A stretch of 64,000 nucleotides of DNA from Pseudoalteromonas sp. TB64 (GCF_000498095.1 NZ_AUTQ01000230.1:1231-65230), one strand, 5' to 3'; positions 8,621 to 19,377 are shown, counted from the stretch's first letter. Translations and numbers: made by a program. The notes: a model not told the origin generated them from the letters alone.

Positions 8621-10258
8621 ATGGCTATTCACTCAGGCGCAGGCAAAACTGCTCCACAATCAGCATTGGTTAATGTACCAAAATTAGTATCTGCTTATTA
8701 TTTAAATGAACCTGATCTTGAACAAAACCCAGAGCATTGTGTTGCTTTTGGTACCTCTGGTCATCGTGGTTGTTCTTACGATGTAAAGTTTAATGAATCT
8801 CATATTTTAGCAATCACACAGGCTATATGTGATTACAGAAAGCAAAACGATATATTTGGTCCTTTATTTTTAGGTAAAGACACACATGCATTGAGTGAAG
8901 CCGCATTTAACTCTGCAATAGAAGTGCTTGTTGCGAATGAAGTGCAAGTGATCACACAAGAAGATGGGGATTTTACGCCAACACCAGTGATTAGCCATGC
9001 AATCGTTAGCCATAATAAACTTCATCCAAATGAGCTTGCAGACGGTATTGTAGTAACGCCTTCGCATAATCCCCCTGAAGACGGTGGTTTTAAATATAAC
9101 CCACCTAATGGCGGACCAGCTGATACCGATGTAACTAAATGGATTGAAGACAGAGCAAACCAACTTTTATTAGAAGACTTGGTTGAAGTTGAATTATTTC
9201 CATTTGCTAAAGCGTCTCGTTCTGGATTTATTAAGTACGAAGACTTAATGACACCTTATATTAACGACCTAGAAAATATAGTTAATTTAAAAGCAATTAG
9301 TGAAGCGGGCATTAAAGTTGGTATCGATCCGCTTGGTGGTTCAGGAATTCATTTTTGGCCTGTAATTGCTAAAAAATATGATCTGAATTTAACGGTTGTG
9401 AACGACAACGTTGATCCACGATTTGCTTTTATGCCACTAGATAAAGACGGCAAAATACGTATGGATTGTTCATCACCATACTCTATGGCAAATCTTGTAG
9501 CGCTAAAAGATGACTTTGATATTTCTATTGGTAACGACCCAGATTATGACCGTCATGGTATTGTTACGCCAGATGGATTAATGAACCCAAATCATTTTCT
9601 AGCCGTGGCAATTGATTACCTAATAAAACACCGAGATTGGAATTCAAGTGTAGAAATTGGTAAAACGCTGGTTTCTAGTTCAATGATCGACAAAGTAGCT
9701 GCCCGAAATGAACGTAAAGTAAAAGAAGTACCCGTTGGCTTTAAATGGTTTGTTGATGGCTTAAGTAAAGGCAAGCTTGCTTTTGGTGGCGAAGAAAGCG
9801 CTGGCGCTGCTTTCCTACGCTTTGATGGCACTGTGTGGTGTACAGACAAAGATGGCTTTATTATGGGGCTATTAGCCGCAGAAATATTAGCCGTTACAGG
9901 TAAAACACCGTCGGTACTTTATAAAGAATTAGAGCAAGAATTTGGCTCACCAATTTATAAACGCCTTGATGCACCTGCTACAAGCGGTCAAAAATCACGT
10001 TTAAAAGCGTTAAGTGCAGATGATGTAAAAGCGGATATGCTTGCAGGTGAACCTATTTTACAAAAGCTAACACATGCACCAGGTAATGGCGCTGCTATTG
10101 GTGGTTTAAAAGTAGTAACCGAAAATGGTTGGTTTGCAGCGCGCCCATCAGGTACCGAAGATATTTATAAAATTTACCTAGAATCATTCAAAGGTGAAGA
10201 GCATTTAGCGTTACTTGAAAAAGAAGCTAAAAAGCTTGTAGATTCAGTTATTAGTTAA
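8621..10258 (+). CDS. pgm: Phosphoglucomutase (alpha-D-glucose phosphate-specific)
   Basis: Interconverts glucose-1-phosphate and glucose-6-phosphate, feeding UDP-glucose and glycogen or envelope synthesis. 545 aa. The active serine is Ser148 in [13 protein letters not shown]; the magnesium loop is [10 protein letters not shown] (304-313); the sugar-binding loop GGEESAGA and the phosphate-binding loop [12 protein letters not shown] near the C-terminus are intact. Cotranscribed with seqA. A strong terminator follows. Confidence 0.97.
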   Translation: MAIHSGAGKTAPQSALVNVPKLVSAYYLNEPDLEQNPEHCVAFGTSGHRGCSYDVKFNESHILAITQAICDYRKQNDIFGPLFLGKDTHALSEAAFNSAIEVLVANEVQVITQEDGDFTPTPVISHAIVSHNKLHPNELADGIVVTPSHNPPEDGGFKYNPPNGGPADTDVTKWIEDRANQLLLEDLVEVELFPFAKASRSGFIKYEDLMTPYINDLENIVNLKAISEAGIKVGIDPLGGSGIHFWPVIAKKYDLNLTVVNDNVDPRFAFMPLDKDGKIRMDCSSPYSMANLVALKDDFDISIGNDPDYDRHGIVTPDGLMNPNHFLAVAIDYLIKHRDWNSSVEIGKTLVSSSMIDKVAARNERKVKEVPVGFKWFVDGLSKGKLAFGGEESAGAAFLRFDGTVWCTDKDGFIMGLLAAEILAVTGKTPSVLYKELEQEFGSPIYKRLDAPATSGQKSRLKALSADDVKADMLAGEPILQKLTHAPGNGAAIGGLKVVTENGWFAARPSGTEDIYKIYLESFKGEEHLALLEKEAKKLVDSVIS

Positions 10259-10277
10259 CTTAATTTAATGACTTTTT

Positions 10278-10306
10278 AAAACGGCTGATTTAATCAGCCG
10301 TTTTTG
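10278..10306 (+). terminator. Terminator of seqA-pgm
   Basis: AAAACGGCTGATT and AATCAGCCGTTTTT form a nearly perfect stem with a very short loop, ending in a T run 20 bases after the pgm stop. Confidence 0.9.
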
Positions 10307-10383
10307 TTTCTATAACTTGAGCAACTGTTACTAATAAATGCACAAGCAATCACTCTCACATATATTATAAAAGGGCTTATTAC

Positions 10384-11436
10384 ATGTCAGCCAATCCATC
10401 TTACTTAAATGAATTAAAACAAACCGGCGATTTTTTAACACTTAGCCGTAACAACGAATGGCATTTAGATGCAGGTGAATTTGTTTTAGATAATGGGACT
10501 CGTGTGAATATACACGATACCGGCGTAATTGAGTTTCAGCCTGCTGTTACAACGTCAAAGGATGTAGTTTATTCAAGCGCTGTACACGGTAACGAGACCG
10601 CCCCAATCGAAATTTGCGATGCACTCATTAAACAAATTATAAAAGGTGAGCTAATACTTAAGCAGCGCGCTTTGTTTATTTACGGTAATCCACAATCAAT
10701 TAATATTGGTCTGCGTTTTGTAGAAGAAAATCTAAATAGATTATTTAATGGTCATCATACTGTTGAAGGTGTACCAATGAATAATGAGCGAAACCGCGCT
10801 GCAAAGCTTGAGCAATACGTAAGCGATTTTTATAAGCGAGGTGAGCAAGGCAGTAGCCGATGTCATTACGATTTACACACTGCAATTAGAGGTTCTAAAA
10901 ATGAAAAATTTGCTGTGTATCCATTTTTACATGGTAAGCCATGGAAAAAGTCGCAGTTACAATTTTTGTTAAGCTGTGGTGTAAATACCGTATTAATGAT
11001 GAAATCACCTGCGACAACTTTTAGCTATTATTCGTCATTTGTACATGGTGCAGACTCGTTTACAGTAGAGCTTGGACAAGTTAAGCCATTTGGGCAAAAC
11101 GATATGACACGTTTTGAAAAAACAAAGCAAACACTGACTGCATTAATTAGCCAAACTGACGTTGAATACCTTAAATTTAATGCAGAAGACTTTGAGTTGT
11201 TTTCAGTGCATAGAACAATTAACAGGACACAGGACAATTTTAGTTTTCCTTTTTCTGATGATGCCGAGAACTTTACAGGCTTTGCTAAAGGTGAATTGCT
11301 CGCAACCGATGGTGATACAGCAATTTATGCTGACGTAGAAGGTGAAGCAATAATATTCCCTAATGCAAATGTAGCTTTAGGACAAAGAGCGTTATTAACC
11401 GTTATCCCAATGAAAATTAATAGCGATTTTGTTTAA
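10384..11436 (+). CDS. astE: Succinylglutamate desuccinylase
   Basis: Zinc hydrolase of the AstE/AspA family releasing glutamate and succinate, the last step of arginine succinyltransferase catabolism. 350 aa. Zinc ligands are visible as H68 and E71 in [10 protein letters not shown] and the histidine of [11 protein letters not shown]; the catalytic Glu is probably in SFTVELGQV. It stands alone here: astA, astB, astC and astD are not adjacent, so the rest of the pathway must be elsewhere. No overlap with its neighbours. Confidence 0.93.
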   Translation: MSANPSYLNELKQTGDFLTLSRNNEWHLDAGEFVLDNGTRVNIHDTGVIEFQPAVTTSKDVVYSSAVHGNETAPIEICDALIKQIIKGELILKQRALFIYGNPQSINIGLRFVEENLNRLFNGHHTVEGVPMNNERNRAAKLEQYVSDFYKRGEQGSSRCHYDLHTAIRGSKNEKFAVYPFLHGKPWKKSQLQFLLSCGVNTVLMMKSPATTFSYYSSFVHGADSFTVELGQVKPFGQNDMTRFEKTKQTLTALISQTDVEYLKFNAEDFELFSVHRTINRTQDNFSFPFSDDAENFTGFAKGELLATDGDTAIYADVEGEAIIFPNANVALGQRALLTVIPMKINSDFV

Positions 11437-11564
11437 TTGAACTCATCAGACCACGCATTATTTAAAGTTAACTATATGATTAGTATTCATTAAAATAACC
11501 GTATAGTTAACTTGCCACTTATTTGACCAATATTTACTTTTGTTTCGTCTCAGACATGTTGAAT

Positions 11565-11590
11565 AACACTTTACGTTAACGTAAAGTGTT
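11565..11590. promoter_or_regulatory. 26-bp perfect palindrome upstream of bkd operon (LiuR-type operator candidate)
   Basis: AACACTTTACG and CGTAAAGTGTT flank a central TTAA, giving a perfect 26-bp dyad 112 bases before bkdA1. The core TTTACG-N4-CGTAAA resembles, as I recall it, the motif of the MerR-type regulator LiuR, which controls branched-chain amino acid catabolism including bkd genes in Alteromonadales. The match to LiuR is from memory; the palindrome is directly seen. Confidence 0.7.
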
Positions 11591-11701
11591 GGTAGCTTTA
11601 ATTAAAGATAGTGCAGATGTTGCAAAGTTTATTCCGCAACAATCACCCATAATAATAATTTAAAGGGGCACTTTTTTACCGACAACAAAAGAAGGTAGGT
11701 T

Positions 11702-12916
11702 ATGAGTAATCCAAATAACGTATCGCTGAATATTAACCATAAGCTTGAATTTATTGATGGCAATGCGTTAACTATTCCAACCCTTAGTATTTTAACTGAG
11801 GACGGCGACATTCATCCTAGTGCAACCGCACCTGACATTTCAAAACATACCGCACTTAAATTATACGAAACAATGCGTTTTATTCGCTTGCTTGATGAGC
11901 GCATGCAAGGTGCACAGCGCCAAGGCCGTGTTAGCTTTTACATGCAATGTTTAGGCGAAGAAGCCGCCGTTACAGCCTCTGCTGCAGCGCTTGATCAAAA
12001 CGACATGATTATGGCGCAATACCGAGAACAAGCAGCACTTCATTATCGTGGCTTTACGCTTGATCAATTTATGAACCAAATGTTTTCAAACGAGCTTGAT
12101 TTAGGCAAAGGTCGTCAAATGCCAATTCATTATGGTTCAAAAGAATTAAACTACATGACAATCTCATCGCCATTGGGTACGCAAATACCCCAAGCTACAG
12201 GTTACGCATACGGTCAAAAAGTTAAACATATAGACGCTAAAACAGGTGAACTTGCAAGCCCAATTGATAACGTTACTATTTGTTATTTTGGCGAAGGGGC
12301 GGCGTCTGAAGGTGACTTTCATGCTGGTTTAAATATGGCGGCTGTTCACAGAGCACCGGTTATATTTTTTGCACGTAATAACGGTTATGCAATATCAACC
12401 CCTGCTGATGAGCAGTTTAAAGGTGACGGTATTGCCTCGCGTGGTGTGGGCTATGGTATTAAAACTATTCGTGTTGATGGCACAGATGCACTTGCTGTTT
12501 ATGCGGCGACTAAAAAAGCACGCGAAATAGCCTCAACACAAGGTGAGCCTGTGCTTATTGAATCGATTGCTTATCGATTAGGTGCGCACTCTACGTCAGA
12601 CGACCCAAGTGGTTATCGCTCTAAAGATGAAGAAGCTAGTCATCAAGTATGTCCAATAGATAAATTCAGAAAGTGGCTTATTAAACAAGATTGGCTAAAC
12701 GAAGACGACGATGTAAAAGCAAAAGAGTCGATTCGAGAAGAAATTTTAGCAGCGCTTAAGCGTGCTGAAGTTGTTGCAAAACCCGCTTTAGAAGAGTTGG
12801 TATCTGATGTTTACGACACACCGATTCCATTATTGCAACGTCAGTACGAGCAATTAAAAGAACATATAAAACAGCATCCCGATGCTTACCCAGTAACAGC
12901 AGGGAGAATTAAGTAA
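11702..12916 (+). CDS. bkdA1: Branched-chain 2-oxoacid dehydrogenase E1 alpha
   Basis: Thiamine-diphosphate-dependent decarboxylase subunit that oxidises the 2-oxoacids of Val, Leu and Ile. 404 aa. The ThDP-binding motif runs from [10 protein letters not shown] (197) to [12 protein letters not shown] near 235; the phosphorylation-loop equivalent [16 protein letters not shown] follows. The long N-terminal extension before the dehydrogenase domain is typical of the bacterial BkdA1 type. Its stop overlaps the bkdA2 start by one base (TAATG). Expected to form a heterotetramer with BkdA2. Confidence 0.95.
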   Translation: MSNPNNVSLNINHKLEFIDGNALTIPTLSILTEDGDIHPSATAPDISKHTALKLYETMRFIRLLDERMQGAQRQGRVSFYMQCLGEEAAVTASAAALDQNDMIMAQYREQAALHYRGFTLDQFMNQMFSNELDLGKGRQMPIHYGSKELNYMTISSPLGTQIPQATGYAYGQKVKHIDAKTGELASPIDNVTICYFGEGAASEGDFHAGLNMAAVHRAPVIFFARNNGYAISTPADEQFKGDGIASRGVGYGIKTIRVDGTDALAVYAATKKAREIASTQGEPVLIESIAYRLGAHSTSDDPSGYRSKDEEASHQVCPIDKFRKWLIKQDWLNEDDDVKAKESIREEILAALKRAEVVAKPALEELVSDVYDTPIPLLQRQYEQLKEHIKQHPDAYPVTAGRIK

Positions 12917-13893
12917 TGGCTAAAATGAATATGCTCCACGCAATTAACTCTGCGCTCGACATCACTATGAATGAACACCCTCAAGCTTGTATTTTTGGCG
13001 AAGATGTTGGTTACTTTGGTGGTGTATTTAGAGCAACATCGGGCTTACAAGAAAAGTATGGTAAGCACCGCGTTTTTAATACGCCCTTAACCGAGCAAGG
13101 TATTTTGGGTTTTGCTAATGGTTTAGCGGCTTTTGGTGCACCAGCACTGGCAGAGATTCAATTTGCTGATTACATTTTTCCAGCGTTTGATCAAATAGTT
13201 AATGAAGCGGCTAAATTTCGTTACCGCAGTGGGAATGAGTTTAATGTAGGTAATTTAACTATTCGTACACCTTATGGTGGCGGTATTGCCGGTGGATTAT
13301 ACCATTCTCAATCTCCTGAAGCGTATTTTGCGCATACGCCAGGCTTAAAAGTGGTTGTACCGCGTAACCCTTATCAAGCCAAAGGTTTATTACGCGCAGC
13401 AATTAAAGACGATAACCCAGTTATCTTTTTTGAACCTAAACGACTATATCGTGCATCAACAGGCGAAGTACCCGAAGAAGATTACAGCATTGAATTAGGC
13501 AAAGCGGAAGTAGTGCAAGAAGGCGCAGATATAACGCTTTTAGCATGGGGTGCTCAAATGGAAATAATTGAAGATGCAGCACAGCAAGCAAGCGAACAAG
13601 GCATAAGTTGTGAAGTAATAGATTTACGTAGTATTTTGCCGTGGGATGCTGAAACAATTGCAAAGTCGGTTACTAAAACAGGCCGCTTAATAGTAAGCCA
13701 TGAAGCACCTATAACCAATGGGTTTGGTGCTGAGATTGCAGCGACAATCCAACAAGAGTGTTTCCTGCATTTAGAGTCGCCAATTTTGCGTGTATGTGGC
13801 TTAGATACGCCATACCCATTGGCACTTGAAAAAGAATACGTACCGGACGCACTGAAAGTGTTAGCTGCAATTAAACAATCAATGGATTTTTAG
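12916..13893 (+). CDS. bkdA2: Branched-chain 2-oxoacid dehydrogenase E1 beta
   Basis: E1 beta subunit, 325 aa, of the transketolase pyrimidine-binding plus C-terminal domain type. [11 protein letters not shown] (23-33), [14 protein letters not shown] and [17 protein letters not shown] are conserved family segments; the C-terminal half has [20 protein letters not shown]. One-base overlap with bkdA1 and eight bases before bkdB show a tight operon. Confidence 0.96.
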   Translation: MAKMNMLHAINSALDITMNEHPQACIFGEDVGYFGGVFRATSGLQEKYGKHRVFNTPLTEQGILGFANGLAAFGAPALAEIQFADYIFPAFDQIVNEAAKFRYRSGNEFNVGNLTIRTPYGGGIAGGLYHSQSPEAYFAHTPGLKVVVPRNPYQAKGLLRAAIKDDNPVIFFEPKRLYRASTGEVPEEDYSIELGKAEVVQEGADITLLAWGAQMEIIEDAAQQASEQGISCEVIDLRSILPWDAETIAKSVTKTGRLIVSHEAPITNGFGAEIAATIQQECFLHLESPILRVCGLDTPYPLALEKEYVPDALKVLAAIKQSMDF

Positions 13894-13901
13894 GGGTTAC
13901 C

Positions 13902-15488
13902 ATGGCTAAAGATTTTATATTACCCGATATTGGCGAAGGCATTGTTGAATGCGAAGTGGTTGATTGGTTAGTTAAAGAGGGCGATATTGTGTCTGAAGAT
14001 CAACCAATTTGTGATGTGATGACTGATAAAGCATTGGTACAAATACCAGCGGTACATGATGGCGTAATTACAAAGCTATACTATTTAAAAGGTGAAATTG
14101 CCAAAGTACATGCACCTTTATTTGCGATGGATGTAGCGGGTGAGAGCCCAAGTAATGGATCAGCACAAGAAATAGTACAAACAGCACCTCAAACTAATAA
14201 CGGTGCAGCTGATTTAGTTGAGGACTTTATATTACCCGATATTGGTGAAGGTATTGTTGAGTGTGAAATTGTTGATTGGTTAGTTGCAGAAGGCGACGAA
14301 ATAGAAGAAGACCAAGCAGTTTGTGATGTAATGACTGACAAAGCATTAGTGCAAATTCCGGCAAAATACACAGGTACAGTTCAAAAGTTATATTATCAAA
14401 AAGGTGAGATAGCTAAAGTACATAGCCCATTGTTTCAAATGACAATTGCAGGCAGTGCAGCAAAGCCAAATGTTGATATAAACCACGCTGTCGTAAAGGC
14501 GCAGACTAATGCCGTCGCAGAAATGCCATCATCGGGGAAAGTAGAGCAAGCGATAAAAGTCGTCAATCAAAAAGCAGTTGCATCTCCTGCTGTTCGTCGT
14601 AAAGCACGCGAGCTTGATGTAGATTTAACCTGTGTACTAGGCAGTGGGAAAAATGGTCGAATTTACAAGCAAGACATTGAAGAGTTTGTAAAAGGCGAAG
14701 TACCAAATACAATTGATACATCACCTCTTAATAGCGATGCTTCTCAAAGTGCAGTACAAAACCAAACGCAGATTTTAAGCGGTGGCGTACGAGTAGAGCC
14801 AATTAAGGGTATTAAGGCTGCAATGGCCAAGCAAATGATGGCATCTGTTTCAACTATTCCGCATTTTACATTTAGTGACGAGATAGATTTAACAGCGCTA
14901 ATCGCTCTACGTAGTTCATTAAAAGAGCAATATAAAGTACAAGGTATAAAGCTCACCATGATGCCATTTTTCATAAAAGCACTTTCGCTAGCAATGAAAG
15001 AGTACCCGGTACTTAACTCTAAAGTGAATGATGATTGCACTGAACTAACTTATTATAACGATCATAATATTGGTATAGCGGTTGATTCAAAAATTGGCTT
15101 GTTAGTACCTAATATTAAATCGTGTCAGAGTAAAAGTATTGTTGATGTGGCAAATGATTTAACACGTTTAACTCTCTCAGCGCGAGAAGGCCGTGTTGCA
15201 CCGGATGATTTAAAAGGTGGGACAATTAGCATCTCTAACATTGGTGCGATTGGCGGTACTATTGCTTCACCCATTATTAATAAACCAGAAGTAGCAATTG
15301 TTGCTTTAGGTAAATTACAGCACTTACCGCGTTTTGATGATAATGGGCAAGTTGTAAGTAAAGCAATAATGCAAGTGAGTTGGTCTGGGGATCACCGTGT
15401 TATTGACGGTGGTACCATTGCGCGCTTTAATAATTTGTGGAAATCGTATTTAGAAAATCCTTCGACAATGATGATGGCAATGAGCTAG
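13902..15488 (+). CDS. bkdB: Branched-chain 2-oxoacid dehydrogenase E2, double lipoyl domain
   Basis: Dihydrolipoyl acyltransferase core, 528 aa. Two lipoyl domains carry nearly identical motifs VMTDKALVQIPA with the lipoylated lysines at K43 and K147. A peripheral-subunit-binding domain follows (ASPAVRRKARELDVDL and GSGKNGRIYKQDI). The C-terminal catalytic domain has SWSGDHRVIDGG with His498. Many E2b proteins have a single lipoyl domain, so the doubled one is worth noting. No E3 gene follows, so dihydrolipoamide dehydrogenase is probably shared with another complex. Confidence 0.95.
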   Translation: MAKDFILPDIGEGIVECEVVDWLVKEGDIVSEDQPICDVMTDKALVQIPAVHDGVITKLYYLKGEIAKVHAPLFAMDVAGESPSNGSAQEIVQTAPQTNNGAADLVEDFILPDIGEGIVECEIVDWLVAEGDEIEEDQAVCDVMTDKALVQIPAKYTGTVQKLYYQKGEIAKVHSPLFQMTIAGSAAKPNVDINHAVVKAQTNAVAEMPSSGKVEQAIKVVNQKAVASPAVRRKARELDVDLTCVLGSGKNGRIYKQDIEEFVKGEVPNTIDTSPLNSDASQSAVQNQTQILSGGVRVEPIKGIKAAMAKQMMASVSTIPHFTFSDEIDLTALIALRSSLKEQYKVQGIKLTMMPFFIKALSLAMKEYPVLNSKVNDDCTELTYYNDHNIGIAVDSKIGLLVPNIKSCQSKSIVDVANDLTRLTLSAREGRVAPDDLKGGTISISNIGAIGGTIASPIINKPEVAIVALGKLQHLPRFDDNGQVVSKAIMQVSWSGDHRVIDGGTIARFNNLWKSYLENPSTMMMAMS

Positions 15489-15542
15489 TCGCTTTATTGT
15501 GGTGTATTTTAAATATCAAATAAAAACCAGCTTATGCTTAAT

Positions 15543-15575
15543 GCCAGTCAGTTAACAGCGGACTGGCGTTTTTTT
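15543..15575 (+). terminator. Terminator of bkd operon
   Basis: GCCAGTC and GACTGGC pair around an 11-base loop, followed by a run of T, 55 bases after the bkdB stop. It lies against the 3' end of the decayed transposase on the other strand. Confidence 0.8.
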
Positions 15576-16356
15576 ATTGAGGTATTTACTGGGTTTTGGT
15601 TTCATACACCTTGGATACGCTCGCTCCCGTTTTATCGGTAATATGTGATGTTCAACTTGAGCTTGTAATTGCTCTATTGATTTAGGTTTGCGTGCTGCAT
15701 TTTCTATAAAAATTGTATAAATAAGGTTAATAATACTAATAGCACACGTCGTAAAACTCAGGTATTTTGCATATATTTCATGCTTTTTCTGCGCCATTTT
15801 CACCATCCGGTATCGGAGCAAGTTATAGCTCAACATACGCTATCATCTCAGGTTTTTGCTACGTAGCGTGAAGTGACTATTTAGCAAGGTTTGTTTCATT
15901 TCTCGATAGCCAAGTTCAATTTCCCACCGCTCACTATAGAGGTCAATAATGTAAGCCTTAGGGAAACGCATTGGGTCAGTCAGTGAAGTGTGTATATTCA
16001 CCTCTTTCCCCTTAATCGTTTTTGTGACTAGCCTGACTTCAATGTTCTCTGGTAAATCGTCGAACTTTTTTCTCGCTTTTGCTGTTTTTTAGCTTGATGA
16101 GTTTCTCTTGACGACCTAAAGAGCGAACAATTTCATATTGCGTGCCTTTTCTCATCGGTTGAAGCCAATGCCTATTTTCCCCAGCATTTTGCCAAGGATT
16201 GGGCAAGACTAGAGAATAGATGCCTCTATCAAATAACGTCAGTGAGTTATCGGGCGTTACCTCAATTAAGTCTTCAGCCAACACCATTTCATTAGTACGG
16301 CAACTATAAAAGACGCTCCTCATTAATAAATGGCTAGTTAACTCTATCAAACACAC
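15552..16356 (-). pseudogene. Decayed IS4-type transposase (3' part)
   Basis: Minus-strand remnant of an IS4-family DDE transposase in at least two frames. Upstream fragment (16356-16039) reads [30 protein letters not shown] and so on, which includes a DDE-type Asp region. The stretch around 15840-16040 then reads, in another frame, a segment containing YSERWEIELGYREMKQTLL, the Y-R-E-K signature with the catalytic Glu. The downstream fragment (15836-15552) starts MLSYNLLRYRMVKMAQ and ends in the usual Arg-rich tail. The N-terminal part is missing. No clean terminal repeats were seen. Confidence 0.85.
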
Positions 16357-16449
16357 TACAGAAGCTAGGTAATGGATCGTTAAATATTTATTAACTGTTC
16401 GGCATTAAGCAATTGCTGAGCTTTTTTGTGTTTTTTAATTCTCATTCTT

Positions 16450-17625
16450 TTAAATTTCAGCAAAAAAATACAACCCATAACCAACTATTAATGCGGGGAT
16501 AGACGTGTAAAGCGTAGCTATAACAGCAGCTTTAGGCGCCATTGCGATTGCAGGAAATAACGCATCTCCATCGTTAGAAATTGCATTCCCAGCTAAAGCA
16601 CTAAAAGGAATAATGCCCTGAATATACAAAGTAGTTACAATGATTTGTGGACCACAACCGGGTAAAAACCCAATAAGTACAGCAATCAGTGGTGCTAAAT
16701 AAGCGTAGTGTACAAACCACGTTTTTAAATCAAGCCCAATAATATTGACTAAAATTTCAAATAACATAAATGATGCTACAACCCATGCTGTTACAAAATG
16801 GGTATCTTGTAATACTTTTACTATTTTAGAGGGGGGATTACACGTATCGTCTTCTGAAGTTACTTCTTTATAACTTTCACCTTTTGATGAAAGCGCCCAA
16901 ATACTAACAACAAATAATGCCATTGCCGCACCAAAGATATTAATTAGAGTACTTGTACTTGCTCCAAACTGAGAAAAATCAACATTAAACGCAATTAAAA
17001 AAGCAATAATAAGGCTTGGAATAATTGCTACCATCCAAATTGGTTTACTGATTTTAATAATATTAGTTGGGAGTATTTTTATTTGGTGTTTTTGTTCTTG
17101 CGCTGTAGGGCGTAAAAAATCTTTTTTATGTATCGCATTAACCAGTAAGCCACTAAAAGTACCCACCAGCAGCCCAATACCCATAATGAGTAAGCCTTCG
17201 CTGGGACGTGTAGCAAGTAATAAAAATGCAGCATCGCCCATTGTTGCGGTTAAAACTGCGACAATAGCGCCAAAGCTAGCTTGACCTTTAGTAAACTGCG
17301 TAACAACTATAATAGCGCCACCACAGCCAGGTAATGCACCTAAAACAGCAGCAAAGCTAATTTCTAAAATAGGCGACTTAGCGCTTAAGTAACTTAGCTC
17401 TAACTGAGGTAAGTGCTCTATAGCGTAGTAATAAATTAAGAGGGTAGCGGCAACAAACACGCTTACCTGAAAAAAAGCATCGCTAAGTGCCGTAATTGTT
17501 ATTTCTCGTAAATGCGGAAATGCTAAACACGCTAAAATAAATAAAGGCAGCAATAAGCGTTTATTTTGACTCATGAATCGTTTTGAGGCTGGAGTAATAA
17601 AACCAATTTGAGGGAGTAAAATCAT
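16450..17625 (-). CDS. Putative 10-TM manganese/heavy-metal exporter (ArsP_2-like)
   Basis: Integral membrane protein, 391 aa, about ten spans, with an internal repeat: GALPGCGGAIIVVTQF in the first half and GFLPGCGPQIIVTTLY in the second. This pair of PGCG motifs is typical of the family annotated as putative manganese transporter / 10TM heavy-metal exporter (PF11449). A hydrophilic loop rich in Lys, Ser and Asp separates the halves. The substrate is not proven. A Fur-box-like palindrome sits 48-68 bases upstream of the start, so iron or manganese control is likely. Single gene; the decayed IS4 element lies downstream. Confidence 0.8.
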   Translation of the reverse strand: MILLPQIGFITPASKRFMSQNKRLLLPLFILACLAFPHLREITITALSDAFFQVSVFVAATLLIYYYAIEHLPQLELSYLSAKSPILEISFAAVLGALPGCGGAIIVVTQFTKGQASFGAIVAVLTATMGDAAFLLLATRPSEGLLIMGIGLLVGTFSGLLVNAIHKKDFLRPTAQEQKHQIKILPTNIIKISKPIWMVAIIPSLIIAFLIAFNVDFSQFGASTSTLINIFGAAMALFVVSIWALSSKGESYKEVTSEDDTCNPPSKIVKVLQDTHFVTAWVVASFMLFEILVNIIGLDLKTWFVHYAYLAPLIAVLIGFLPGCGPQIIVTTLYIQGIIPFSALAGNAISNDGDALFPAIAMAPKAAVIATLYTSIPALIVGYGLYFFAEI

Positions 17626-17672
17626 ACAATGCGACCTAATTAATTAACTAAGTCACACTGTATATTTTAATT

Positions 17673-17693
17673 AAATGATAATCAATATCATTT
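17673..17693 (-). promoter_or_regulatory. Fur-box-like operator
   Basis: AAATGATA-ATCAA-TATCATTT is a perfect 8-bp dyad that differs from the 21-base gammaproteobacterial Fur-box consensus at only two central positions. It lies in the 126-bp gap before the metal exporter and is placed to control it. Other Fur-family members such as Mur or Zur use related sites, so the metal is not certain. Confidence 0.75.
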
Positions 17694-17751
17694 GCATCTA
17701 TTTAAATCGATTACTCACTTTGAATTTTTCGATAAGCAAACTCAAATAAGG

Positions 17752-19377
17752 CTACTTACGCTGAAATTCAGAGTTTGTATTCCATGTTGGCCACTGTTCT
17801 GTTTCAGAAATATCAAAACCTACTTTATAAAATAATTGTAAGTCTTGAACAGCACCCGATAAATCCCATTCATCACGGTAGCGGTCGCACGGTTGATGGT
17901 AACAACCGCGAAGTACTAAGCTCATGCGTTTACGATAATTAGCTGTTTCTTCATCAGCAGCCACAGTTCCACCGCCTGCATACATTGCCGGAATACCCAT
18001 ATTTGCAAATGCAAAGTGATCAGAGCGGTAGTAACCACCCGATGATGGTTTAGGATCGCCAGATATTGTTCTGCTTTGCTCTTTAGCTGCATTAGTTAAA
18101 AACTCATCCATTTGAGATTTACCAATACCAACCACGTTCATATCTTTTACTTTGCCTAATAAATTTAAGCTATCCATATTGATGTTAGCAACGGTTTTAT
18201 TCGCTGCAATTACTGGATTTGCGGCATAGTATTTAGAACCTAATAAGCCTTGCTCTTCAGCTGTTACAGCTAAAAAGGTCATCGAGCGGCTAGGGTGCTT
18301 AGGTAATTTAGTAAAAGCTTCAGCTACTTCAATAAGACCCGCTGTACCCGTTGCATTATCGTGAGCACCGTTATAAATTTGATCACCTTTACGTGTTTTA
18401 TCTGTGCCTAAGTGATCCCAATGAGCTGAGTAAATAACATGCTCATCTGGTTTTTCACTACCAGGTAAAGTGGAGATAAAGTTATATGACACCGATTTTT
18501 TAATTGTATTTTTAATATTAACAGAAGCAGTTAAATCGCCCATATCAACATGGTAAGCACCTTTAGCAGCATTTGTTTTAACGGTATCAAAATCTAAACC
18601 TGCTTTAGTAAATAGCTCTTTTGCTACGTCAGTTGTAACCCAGCCTTCAACGGCTACACGGTCCATATTATTGTTTTCTTTTTGAAAACCAAACTGCTCA
18701 CCGCTCCAAGAGTTTTCAACTACTGACCATGGATATGACGCAGGTGATGTTTCATGAATAATAATTGCACCAGCTGCACCTTGACGACTTGCTTCTTCAT
18801 ATTTGTATGTCCAACGCCCATAATAGGTCATTGCGTCGCCAGTAAATAACGCAGGATCTTTTGTTGCAAAGCCTGGATCGTTAACCAGCATTACAACCGT
18901 TTTGCCCTTAACGTCTAAACCTTCGTAATCATTCCAATTGTATTCTGGTGCGTTAACGCCGTAGCCTACAAATACAAGTTCAGAGTTTTCTATGCCTTCT
19001 TGAGCGCTTATGCGACTGCTACCCATAACCATGTCTTTTTTGTATTGGTAGTCTTTACCGCCAATACTAAGCACCATGTTCGAATCAGCTTCTAAAGAAA
19101 CCAATGGCACTTCTTGTAAGTAACTGTCGCCATTACCTGGTTTTAAACCTAAAGCTTTAAACTGCGCAGTTAAATAATCAAGCGTTAGTTTTTCGCCAGG
19201 TGATGAAGGAGCACGACCACCAAACTCATCAGATGCCAGTACTTTTACATGCTCAGCAAGTTCATCTGCTTGAATACTGTTGTAACCATTTGTTACGTCA
19301 GACGGAGTTATACTTGTTGTTGCGCAACCTGCTAATACAGCTGTAGCAAGTAGGGTTAGAGAGAAATAATGTTTCAT
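17752..19377 (-). CDS. M28-family zinc metallopeptidase, lipoprotein with PA domain
   Basis: Exported aminopeptidase-type enzyme, 541 aa. Signal peptide with lipobox LAGC, lipidated Cys18. A PA domain insertion covers roughly residues 130-290. The co-catalytic zinc site is visible: H319 and D321 in SAHWDHLG, D340 in GAHDNATGTA, E374/E375 in TAEEQG, the Asp of NMDSLN and the His of YRSDHFAFANMG. C-terminal CYHQPCD could form a disulfide. It is divergent from a DUF3025 gene. The probable role is peptide scavenging in the periplasm or at the outer membrane. Confidence 0.92.
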   Translation of the reverse strand: MKHYFSLTLLATAVLAGCATTSITPSDVTNGYNSIQADELAEHVKVLASDEFGGRAPSSPGEKLTLDYLTAQFKALGLKPGNGDSYLQEVPLVSLEADSNMVLSIGGKDYQYKKDMVMGSSRISAQEGIENSELVFVGYGVNAPEYNWNDYEGLDVKGKTVVMLVNDPGFATKDPALFTGDAMTYYGRWTYKYEEASRQGAAGAIIIHETSPASYPWSVVENSWSGEQFGFQKENNNMDRVAVEGWVTTDVAKELFTKAGLDFDTVKTNAAKGAYHVDMGDLTASVNIKNTIKKSVSYNFISTLPGSEKPDEHVIYSAHWDHLGTDKTRKGDQIYNGAHDNATGTAGLIEVAEAFTKLPKHPSRSMTFLAVTAEEQGLLGSKYYAANPVIAANKTVANINMDSLNLLGKVKDMNVVGIGKSQMDEFLTNAAKEQSRTISGDPKPSSGGYYRSDHFAFANMGIPAMYAGGGTVAADEETANYRKRMSLVLRGCYHQPCDRYRDEWDLSGAVQDLQLFYKVGFDISETEQWPTWNTNSEFQRK

